A stretch of 5,305 bases of DNA from Gammaproteobacteria bacterium. GTDB lineage: Bacteria > Pseudomonadota > Gammaproteobacteria > Steroidobacterales > Woeseiaceae. The notes under the pieces are model-generated. The model saw only the letters and a list, made by a program, of their open reading frames with translations. It ran no database searches and had not been told where the DNA came from. Within the stretch, counting starts at the first letter, position 1; each line of letters starts with the position of its first letter. The position numbers and the translations under genes are program-made. Shown piece by piece: positions 1 to 5,305 of this stretch. The DNA lies in NCBI GenBank assembly GCA_030641695.1, contig DAOWGY010000266.1, positions 1-5,305 on the forward strand, written 5' to 3'.

Positions 1-779
1 CCGAGAGCGCTGTATGGATGGTTGCACACTATATTGATTCGGGATGCTCGGACTATTCGATAGAGGCCGCGATCAGCAAAGTTTTTGCGAGCGAGGCTAT
101 GACACGTTGCGCCAACGAGTCGTTGCAGATAGCGGCCGGCAGCGGCTACATGGAGGAACTTCCGTACGAGCGCATATTTCGCGACTCGCGCATTATGACG
201 ATCTTCGAAGGCACCAGCGAGATCCTGCGGCTGTTCATTGCGCTGTCCGGCATAAGAGATGCAGGACGGTTACTGCAGGAACTTGGATCTGCTGTGGAGG
301 ATATCTTTAACAGTCCGATCAAGGGATTCGGTTTATTGTCCGATTATGCCGGCAGGCGTATTACACACATTACTTCGATCGGGCAAGAGCGAATTGTCGG
401 AGTTGTAAGCGAGGAACTTCGCGATGATGCCCTGATCTTCGAGAAATATGCGCTGGAGCTTGCCAGGATGACGGACGTCCTGCTGCGTCGTCACGGTAAG
501 GCGATCGTTGATAGGCAGTTCGCATTGCAGCGTGCCGCCGATGTCGTGATCGATCTCTTTGTCGGACTGTGTGTCCTGTCTCGGGTAAGTTCGATGGCTG
601 ACGATGACAGCGAGCAATACCGGCAGGCCTTGTCCATTGCGCATCTGTTTAGTCACCAGGCGAAGCGACGCATGAACAGGAATCTCCGGGCAATGCTGCA
701 CAACGAAGACACGATCGCCAAATCGCTGGCGGAGTATATCTACCAGGTTGAAGGCTATCCCTGGGATACCCTGGATTGA
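1..779 (+). CDS. Acyl-CoA dehydrogenase, VLCAD/ACAD9 type (C-terminal part, 5' truncated by window)
   Basis: This is the end of a flavin-dependent acyl-CoA dehydrogenase, the enzyme of the first beta-oxidation step (alpha,beta-desaturation of an acyl-CoA, electrons to ETF). The frame is open from base 3, so the ATG at 18 is internal: the residues before it (ESAVW) continue the family pattern seen in mammalian VLCAD. The segment IEAAISKVFASEA, then QIAAGSGYMEE and ERIFRDSRI, lead to IFEGTSEILRLF. The glutamate in that last motif (codon 207-209) aligns with the catalytic base of VLCAD-class enzymes. About 190 residues follow it, which fits the extra helical C-terminal domain of VLCAD/ACAD9 and is too long for short- or medium-chain enzymes. 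The FAD-binding N-terminal half lies outside the window. It is on the same strand as the cytochrome genes but separated by 131 bases and functionally unrelated, so it is probably not in their operon. Substrate chain length is inferred from family only. Confidence 0.9.
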   Translation, partial: ESAVWMVAHYIDSGCSDYSIEAAISKVFASEAMTRCANESLQIAAGSGYMEELPYERIFRDSRIMTIFEGTSEILRLFIALSGIRDAGRLLQELGSAVEDIFNSPIKGFGLLSDYAGRRITHITSIGQERIVGVVSEELRDDALIFEKYALELARMTDVLLRRHGKAIVDRQFALQRAADVVIDLFVGLCVLSRVSSMADDDSEQYRQALSIAHLFSHQAKRRMNRNLRAMLHNEDTIAKSLAEYIYQVEGYPWDTLD

Positions 780-858
780 ATTACTGGTCGGGTCTCCTGT
801 TTTCAATTGATACCTGCAGGTCGTGCTCATAGCGCGGGCATCAGTCTGACCATTGGAT

Positions 859-864
859 TAGAAT
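859..864 (+). promoter_or_regulatory. Possible -10 element upstream of cytochrome b
   Basis: TAGAAT matches the sigma-70 -10 consensus at five of six positions and lies in the only sizeable gap before the cytochrome genes. The hexamer about 17 bases upstream (GGGCAT) is not a recognisable -35 box. If used, transcription would begin near base 871 and leave a leader of about 40 bases. This is a weak, by-eye candidate. Confidence 0.2.
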
Positions 865-899
865 CAGGCCCCTCGCCGTCATCGTATGACTGAGATTCG

Positions 900-910
900 G
901 GTCAGGGACC
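900..910 (+). promoter_or_regulatory. Small inverted repeat carrying the only SD-like bases before the TTG start
   Basis: GGTC-AGG-GACC is a perfect 4-bp inverted repeat with a 3-base loop, ending directly at the proposed TTG start at 911. The only Shine-Dalgarno-like bases nearby (AGGGA, 904-908) lie inside it and leave just 2 bases before the TTG, closer than normal. Either initiation here is inefficient, another start is used, or GGG at 899-901 does the pairing. The sequence is seen directly; any regulatory role is speculation. Confidence 0.25.
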
Positions 911-2221
911 TTGCCAGAAAACAACACTAACAATCAGCAGTCCGGACGTTCACTGATTCTGCATTTGCGACCCATGTGGGTGCCCGCAAGGGCGATCAAG
1001 TTCACGCATACTTTCGGCCTCGGTGGCATGGCGCTCGTGCTCATTCTGTTGCTCATGTTCACCGGAATCCTGATGATGTTCGCGTACGAGCCATCGCCGG
1101 AACGTGCGTGGCAATCGATCTCCTCCTTTCAGCAGGACGTCCTGTTCGGTCGCCTGATTCGTGGTGTCCATTACTGGAGCGCCAATCTGCTGATACCTGT
1201 GGCGCTGTTGCACTTGCTGCGCGTATTTCTGACGGGTGGTTTTCACGGTCGCCGGCGCTCGAACTGGCTGATCGGCCTCGGCATCCTGTTTTTCATCCTC
1301 CTCTCGGGGTTCACTGGCTACCTGTTGCCGTGGGACCAGACCGCCTATTGGGCGATAACGATCTGTACCGAGATGCTGGGCCTGATACCGGGCATTGGCC
1401 AGGGGCTGCAACATGCCATTGTCGGCGGCAGTGAGATCGGCTCGGCGACCATCATCAATTTCTACGCACTGCACGTGGCCGTGACGCCGATGGCGCTGAT
1501 CGTGTTGATGAACTGGCACTTCTGGAAAATTCGAATGGCGGGCGGCGTAGTACTACCGTTTGGGCCTACCGACGACCCGCGCAACGCGTACCGGACCGTG
1601 CCGTTCAAGCCGGACTTGTTGCTAAAGGAGACGGTCGTCACGTTGGTGTTGTTCGCGCTCGTGCTCGTCATAGCGATCGTGTTTGCTGCGCCACTGGGCG
1701 AACCGGCCAACCCGGGCATCAGCCCGAATCCCGCCAAGGCACCGTGGTATTTCCTGGGATTTCAGGAGTTGCTGATTCACTTTGATGCGACGTTCGCGAT
1801 ACTGGTTATACCGTTGCTCGTCGCCGCTGCTCTCGTCTCCGTACCGTTCCTATCTTACGACGGCGAGATTGCTGGAGACTGGTTCCTGACGCCAAAAGGT
1901 CGGCGCCTGGCGATCGTTGCTGCGGTTACGTCATTGATAGTTGTGCCGTTATGGGTGCTCATCGATGAACACGTAATCGGGCCGGGCGGCTGGCTGCCCG
2001 GCGCTGACGCACTGATCAGCAACGGTCTGATACCCTTCGCGTTGGTGCTTGGTGGCGTAACCGGTTTCTACGTGTTGATCAGGAAATATCTTGCCGCGAA
2101 CAAAAACGAGGCAGTGCAGTCGCTATTTGTGCTGCTCTTCGTCGCATTCGCTGTTCTTACGGCTACCGGCGTCTGGTTCCGTGGTGCCGGCATGACCCTG
2201 GTGTGGCCATGGCAGATGTAG
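911..2221 (+). CDS. Full-length cytochrome b of a bc-type quinol-oxidising complex (b6 and subunit IV in one chain)
   Basis: This is the membrane subunit that oxidises quinol and carries two b hemes, 436 residues from a TTG start. The N-terminal half matches cytochrome b6: LRNxH-like RGVHYWSANL, RVFLTGGFH and GYLLPWDQTAYWA. The heme ligands are His87 and His101 in helix B and His188 and His203 in helix D. The helix D spacing (14 residues between) is as in b6, not the 13 of mitochondrial bc1. The cysteine that binds heme c_i in b6 is Gly36 here. The subunit IV-like half has PAKAPWYFLGFQELL, so APWY stands where PEWY or PDWY is usual at the Qo site. Hydrophobic segments lie near 35-57, 88-107, 119-139, 181-207, 239-260, 293-314, 333-351, 372-391 and 401-421, one more than the usual eight helices. 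The TTG is preferred because the next ATG (974) would remove the LILHLRP segment that I believe is shared in this family; no in-frame ATG or GTG lies between the upstream stop (887-889) and 911. The stop overlaps the Rieske gene. The electron donor could be ubiquinol or menaquinol. Confidence 0.93.
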   Translation: MPENNTNNQQSGRSLILHLRPMWVPARAIKFTHTFGLGGMALVLILLLMFTGILMMFAYEPSPERAWQSISSFQQDVLFGRLIRGVHYWSANLLIPVALLHLLRVFLTGGFHGRRRSNWLIGLGILFFILLSGFTGYLLPWDQTAYWAITICTEMLGLIPGIGQGLQHAIVGGSEIGSATIINFYALHVAVTPMALIVLMNWHFWKIRMAGGVVLPFGPTDDPRNAYRTVPFKPDLLLKETVVTLVLFALVLVIAIVFAAPLGEPANPGISPNPAKAPWYFLGFQELLIHFDATFAILVIPLLVAAALVSVPFLSYDGEIAGDWFLTPKGRRLAIVAAVTSLIVVPLWVLIDEHVIGPGGWLPGADALISNGLIPFALVLGGVTGFYVLIRKYLAANKNEAVQSLFVLLFVAFAVLTATGVWFRGAGMTLVWPWQM

Positions 2222-2697
2222 ACCCTGTCAGGCGCAGTTTCCTTGCCCGCATGATGCAAGTGCTTGGCGGCGTAGCCGTCCTCGAAGCCGGTTGGATCGC
2301 AGTGTCAGCGCTCGTGCCCCGCAGGCGCACGACGCCGCTAATGGATGAACCTGGCGTGACGATTGCCGGGCCCGTACAGCGATTCGAGATCGGCAGCGTT
2401 ACCGCGTTTGGCGATGGCAAGTTCTACCTGGCGCGCCTCGAGGACGGTGGCTTCCTCGCCGTGCACCGAAAATGCACCCACCTTGGATGCAGCGTGCCCT
2501 GGATTGCGGATGAGAAGCGCTTCGCGTGTCCATGTCATGCCTCTGCTTTTGACATACACGGTGATGTGATCAACGCGCCTGCGCCGCGACCGTTGGACCT
2601 ATTCCCGGTGACCATCGAGAACGGCATCGTAAAGGTCGATACCGGGCGACTGATTCGGCGCAAGTCGTTTGAGCCCAGCCAGGCCGTGCGAGCCTGA
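2209..2697 (+). CDS. Rieske [2Fe-2S] iron-sulfur protein, Tat-type membrane anchor
   Basis: This 162-residue protein should take one electron from quinol at the cytochrome b Qo site and pass it to a c-type heme on the outer side of the inner membrane. Near the N-terminus VRRSFLAR (Arg8-Arg9) is a twin-arginine motif followed by a hydrophobic stretch at about 17-36, typical of Rieske proteins exported folded by Tat and kept as an anchor. The cluster motifs are CTHLGC (Cys89, His91, Cys94) and CPCH (Cys107, Cys109, His110); Cys94 and Cys109 would form the disulfide. The second loop reads CHASAFD instead of CHGSxYD: the serine that hydrogen-bonds the cluster is kept, but the tyrosine is Phe114, which in known mutants lowers the redox potential. 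The ATG at 2209 is chosen; an in-frame GTG at 2203 is equally possible and adds two residues. Neither has a clear Shine-Dalgarno site. The gene overlaps the cytochrome b end by 13 bases, so translation is probably coupled. Confidence 0.93.
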   Translation: MADVDPVRRSFLARMMQVLGGVAVLEAGWIAVSALVPRRRTTPLMDEPGVTIAGPVQRFEIGSVTAFGDGKFYLARLEDGGFLAVHRKCTHLGCSVPWIADEKRFACPCHASAFDIHGDVINAPAPRPLDLFPVTIENGIVKVDTGRLIRRKSFEPSQAVRA

Positions 2698-2699
2698 CC

Positions 2700-4961
2700 G
2701 TGCGGAATTGGCGAATTGCAGGCGTCGTAGCGCTGCTCGTTATTGTTGTTGCCATCCCGCTGTACGCCGTTCGGGAAGCACAGCAACGTGCAGCCGAACT
2801 GCCCATCCCCGAGGCGCACGCGACCTTCGTCGGCCGCGAGCAGTGCATCGATTGCCACGCGGACGCTTACGAGAGTTGGCTGGGCTCGCACCATGACGAC
2901 GCGATGGATTTTGCCAACGAACAGACCGTACTCGGTGATTTCAATGACGCTGAGTTTGAATACAATGGTATTACGTCGCGCTTTTACCGCAAGGATGACA
3001 AATACTTCGTCCATACCGAAGGGCCTGGCGGTGAGATGGCGGAGTTCCCGGTGTTGTACACGTTTGGGGTCGAGCCACTGCAACAGTATCTCGTGCCGTT
3101 TGAGGGTGGGCGTCTGCAGGCCTTGTCGACAGCCTGGGACGTGGATCGGGAGCGCTGGTTTTTTCTCTATCCCGACACGGACATTGCTGCGGACGACTGG
3201 CTGCACTGGACGCGCAACGGGCAGAACTGGAACGGCATGTGTGCGGAATGTCATTCAACCAACTTGCGCAAAAACTTCGATGCGGAGAGCAATACTTTTA
3301 GCACCGAGTGGTCCGAGATAGACGTCAGTTGCGAAGCCTGTCACGGACCGGGCTCCAAACACGTTGATTGGGCGAATGTCGACCCGATGGGTCGCCCCAT
3401 CGTCGACAACTACGATCTCGTGGTCGATACGAGCGATATCGACAATCGCCAGCTCGTTGACCTTTGTGCGCCGTGTCATGCGCGACGCGCCGAGATCGGC
3501 GACTACGACCATTCCCAGGTTGACCTGCTCGAAATCACGGTGCCGTCGCTACTCATCGAAGGCCTCTACCACGCCGACGGACAAATTCTCGAAGAGGACT
3601 ACGTCTGGGGCTCCTTTCTGCAAAGCAAGATGTACGCGAATGAAGTGCGTTGTGACGACTGCCATGACGTGCACAGCCTGAAGCTGCACAAGCAGGGCAA
3701 TGATCTTTGCCTGCAGTGCCATCTTGGCGACACGTACGACAGTTACGATCACCACTTCCACCAGAAGTTTGTCGAAGGTGAGCCGAGCGACGGCGCGCTG
3801 TGCGTGAAATGCCACATGCCCGAGCAAGCTTTCATGGTGATCGATTATCGCGCGGATCACAGTCTTCGCGTGCCGAGGCCCGACCTGAGTCTCGAGATCG
3901 GCGTTCCCAACGGCTGCAGCCAAAGCGGTTGCCACGACGATCAGACCGTCGAGTGGTCCGTCGAGGCCTACACCGATTGGTACGGTAAGGCCCGCAAACC
4001 GCACTTCGGTACGGTGATGGCTGCCGCGCGCAATGGAGATCCGGGCGCTGAAGATGGCTTGCACGCCCTGTTGGAGAGCACGCTCTACCCGGTCATCATA
4101 CGTGCAACGGCGCTGAATGCGCTGCAGGCGTATCCCGGAGAACGCACGGATGACGCGATGCGGCGCGCGCTGGCCGACGAAGAGGCGTTGCTACGCGTGA
4201 CGGCCGTCGATGCCGTTGCGCAGCAGACGCCCGAGGGTCTCGTCGACCACCTTGGCCCGATGTTGTTCGATCCTGTGCGAGGCGTGCGCATCAGGGCGGC
4301 AGCGCGTCTCGGTGGCGTAGGCCGCGAGTACTTCAAAGCGTATCAGCGAGACGCACTCGACAAGGAACTCGCCGAGTATATCGAGGCGACGAAGCGCAAC
4401 CTCGACTTCGCAGCTTCTGGCATGAATCTGGCCAATCTGTATGCAAGCCAGGGAGATGCCGCGAGCGCTGAGCGTTACTACCGAATGGCACTCGAGGTCG
4501 ACGATCTGTTCTTCCCGGCCAAAATGAACCTGGCCGTGCTGGTTAGCCAGCAGGGCAACAACGCAGAAGCCGAGCGACTGCTGCGGGAAGTTCTCGCGGC
4601 ATATCCTGAACAATACGACGCCGCGTACTCCCTGGCACTCCTCCTCGTGGGCATGAATCAAGTTGATGAGGGTTTGTCTTACCTCGCCCGGGCGGCTGAG
4701 GGCATGCCGCAGCACTCACGCGTGCAGTACAACTACGGCTTGCTGCTCGCCCAGCTGTCCAGGGACGATGACGCTGAAGTCGCGTTGCGCAGCGCACTGG
4801 ATCTCGAACCGGAGAATTTTGATTTCCTGTACGCTTTGATCGACTTTCACTACAAGCGCGGCCAGCTGGACAAGGCGCTGGAATTCGCCGACAGGATGAT
4901 CCAGGCACATCCGCTGCAGCGCTTTGGCCACGAGGTCAAGGCAGCTATCGAGGGTCGCTGA
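2700..4961 (+). CDS. Octaheme c-type cytochrome (c554-like) with HEAT-like and TPR repeats
   Basis: This 753-residue exported cytochrome probably accepts electrons from the Rieske protein. An N-terminal hydrophobic segment (about 7-23) with no clear cleavage site suggests a signal anchor. Seven CXXCH heme motifs start at Cys49, 181, 211, 256, 318, 337 and 368; an eighth, CSQSGCH (Cys406 to His412), has four residues between the cysteines. The first motif is followed by a W...SHHDDAM pattern like that of the cytochrome c554 family, where the later histidine is a distal ligand. Many further histidines (64, 65, 169, 221, 271, 291, 325, 330, 351, 352, 354, 387) could serve as axial ligands. Residues about 453-545 form HEAT-like helical pairs (IIRATALNAL, LLRVTAVDAV, VRIRAAARLG). 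About 574-740 hold four to five TPRs, for example NLANLYASQGDAASAERYYR. The start is a GTG 2 bases after the Rieske stop, with no strong ribosome-binding site, so it is likely translated by coupling. No cytochrome c1 or f is present, so this protein is the likely replacement. The partner and final acceptor are unknown. Confidence 0.92.
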   Translation: MRNWRIAGVVALLVIVVAIPLYAVREAQQRAAELPIPEAHATFVGREQCIDCHADAYESWLGSHHDDAMDFANEQTVLGDFNDAEFEYNGITSRFYRKDDKYFVHTEGPGGEMAEFPVLYTFGVEPLQQYLVPFEGGRLQALSTAWDVDRERWFFLYPDTDIAADDWLHWTRNGQNWNGMCAECHSTNLRKNFDAESNTFSTEWSEIDVSCEACHGPGSKHVDWANVDPMGRPIVDNYDLVVDTSDIDNRQLVDLCAPCHARRAEIGDYDHSQVDLLEITVPSLLIEGLYHADGQILEEDYVWGSFLQSKMYANEVRCDDCHDVHSLKLHKQGNDLCLQCHLGDTYDSYDHHFHQKFVEGEPSDGALCVKCHMPEQAFMVIDYRADHSLRVPRPDLSLEIGVPNGCSQSGCHDDQTVEWSVEAYTDWYGKARKPHFGTVMAAARNGDPGAEDGLHALLESTLYPVIIRATALNALQAYPGERTDDAMRRALADEEALLRVTAVDAVAQQTPEGLVDHLGPMLFDPVRGVRIRAAARLGGVGREYFKAYQRDALDKELAEYIEATKRNLDFAASGMNLANLYASQGDAASAERYYRMALEVDDLFFPAKMNLAVLVSQQGNNAEAERLLREVLAAYPEQYDAAYSLALLLVGMNQVDEGLSYLARAAEGMPQHSRVQYNYGLLLAQLSRDDDAEVALRSALDLEPENFDFLYALIDFHYKRGQLDKALEFADRMIQAHPLQRFGHEVKAAIEGR
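4056..4334 (+). other. HEAT-like repeat segment within the multiheme cytochrome
   Basis: Residues about 453-545 of the cytochrome contain short helical pairs with the alanine- and arginine-rich pattern of HEAT/PBS-type repeats (IIRATALNALQAY, LLRVTAVDAVAQQ, VRIRAAARLG), spaced about 30 residues apart. They link the heme domain to the TPR domain. Assigned by eye; borders are approximate. Confidence 0.6.
4419..4919 (+). other. TPR repeat domain within the multiheme cytochrome
   Basis: Residues about 574-740 fall into 34-residue units with TPR-type positions (small residue at 8, G/A at about 20, hydrophobic and proline at the end). Examples are the units starting at NLANLYASQGD, NLAVLVSQQGN, SLALLLVGMNQ and NYGLLLAQLSR, with a last unit around LYALIDFHYKRG. 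TPRs generally bind protein partners, so this may dock the cytochrome onto another periplasmic component; that role is inferred. Confidence 0.8.
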
Positions 4962-4970
4962 CGCTTCGCC

Positions 4971-5305
4971 CTAGCCGCAAAGGTCTTTGTGAATCGTCGC
5001 TGCCGCACTCTTGCCGGCACCTGCCGCGAGGATGACCGTGGCGGCTCCGGTAACCGCATCGCCACCCGCGAAGACGCGACGGAGTGAGGTTTGAGCAGTT
5101 TCGTCTTCAACGACGAGGCAGCCCCACTTGTTGGCCTCGAGTCCCTTTGTTGTCTGCAGCAGTAACGGGTTCGGCCTGTTGCCAATAGAGAGCACGACGT
5201 TGTCCACGGGCATCACGAACTCGGAACCTTCTATCGGAATGGGGCGAGCACGACCCGATTCATCCGGCTCGCCGAGTTCCATCGATATGCACCTGAGCCC
5301 GGTCA
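4971..5305 (-). CDS. Glutamate synthase small-subunit family FAD/NADPH oxidoreductase (C-terminal end, truncated by window)
   Basis: Reading on the minus strand, the frame is open from the window edge (TGLRCISMELGEPDESG) to a TAG stop at 4971-4973, so the ATG at 5282 is internal and the N-terminal part lies beyond the window. The segment MELGEPDESGRARPIPI, then VDNVVLSIGNRPNPLL, and VFAGGDAVTGAATVILAAG is the typical end of the NADPH-dependent glutamate synthase beta-type flavoprotein; the GGDAVTGAA motif contacts FAD. It most resembles the homotetrameric (GltA-like) branch or the related NfnB/sulfide dehydrogenase alpha subunits rather than enterobacterial GltD. The family passes electrons from NAD(P)H through FAD to iron-sulfur centres or a partner subunit. 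With only about 111 residues visible, the exact member cannot be fixed. It converges on the cytochrome gene with 9 bases between the stops and no room for a normal terminator. Confidence 0.85.
   Translation of the reverse strand, partial: TGLRCISMELGEPDESGRARPIPIEGSEFVMPVDNVVLSIGNRPNPLLLQTTKGLEANKWGCLVVEDETAQTSLRRVFAGGDAVTGAATVILAAGAGKSAAATIHKDLCG

Noticed and set aside
774..808. ATTGAA / TTCAAT inverted repeat around the acyl-CoA dehydrogenase stop
   Set aside because: The arms are six AT-rich bases separated by 23 bases, easily found by chance, and do not match a known operator that I can name.
333..830. A 165-codon minus-strand open frame crossing the acyl-CoA dehydrogenase end and the gap
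   Set aside because: Most of it is opposite a well-supported coding region and it resembles no known protein; the part in the gap is short.
824..840. Possible terminator hairpin after the acyl-CoA dehydrogenase (TGCTC / GGGCA)
   Set aside because: The stem is only five pairs with one G-T wobble, and no T-run follows it, so it does not meet the pattern of an intrinsic terminator.
950..1519. A 189-codon open frame on the minus strand, rich in Gln, His and Arg
   Set aside because: It is the complement of the hydrophobic cytochrome b helices; the composition is an artefact of that and no start signal is seen.
2535..3254. A 239-codon open frame on the minus strand
   Set aside because: It lies opposite the Rieske end and the multiheme cytochrome, whose heme motifs fix the plus-strand reading. 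Its translation shows no recognisable domain, so it is a chance open frame in GC-rich coding sequence.
3915..3935. Idea that the eighth heme motif is broken by a 6-base insertion or sequencing error
   Set aside because: The reading frame stays intact through it, both cysteines and the histidine are present, and CX4CH heme sites are known. I treat it as a probable real site and list it as a finding.
3549..4064. A 171-codon open frame on the minus strand
   Set aside because: It is opposite heme motifs 5 to 8 of the cytochrome. The translation is a run of Val/Ala/Ile with no family signature, as expected from the complement of coding DNA.

Overview
The window reads as part of a proteobacterial chromosome with moderately high GC. 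A marine or environmental gammaproteobacterium is my best guess, but that rests only on the feel of the protein sequences and is not secure. It holds five protein-coding genes (two cut by the window edges) and no RNA gene, CRISPR array, insertion sequence or clear mobile element.

Bases 1-779 (+) are the C-terminal part of a large acyl-CoA dehydrogenase of the VLCAD/ACAD9 type, including the catalytic glutamate. A 131-base gap (780-910) follows. It has no convincing terminator and at best a weak promoter.

Bases 911-4961 (+) are a tight three-gene unit. It encodes a full-length cytochrome b (b6 and subunit IV parts in one chain), a Tat-type Rieske [2Fe-2S] protein whose gene overlaps the cytochrome b gene, and a 753-residue multiheme cytochrome c. 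The cytochrome starts 2 bases after the Rieske stop and carries eight heme-binding motifs, a HEAT-like segment and TPR repeats. No cytochrome c1 or f gene is present. The unit therefore looks like a variant quinol-oxidising bc complex in which the multiheme cytochrome replaces c1/f: quinol would be oxidised at cytochrome b, one electron passing to the Rieske cluster and then to the heme wire, the other recycled through the b hemes.

Bases 4971-5305 (-) are the C-terminal end of a FAD/NADPH-binding protein of the glutamate synthase small-subunit family. It converges on the cytochrome gene with only 9 bases between the stop codons, so the cytochrome unit is closed on the right. The two flanking metabolic genes have no obvious link to the respiratory unit.

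The points of most interest are the bc complex with an octaheme-TPR cytochrome, the non-standard CX4CH eighth heme motif, and the cytochrome b features: b6-like heme spacing, no heme c_i cysteine, APWY instead of PEWY, and a probable ninth helix.
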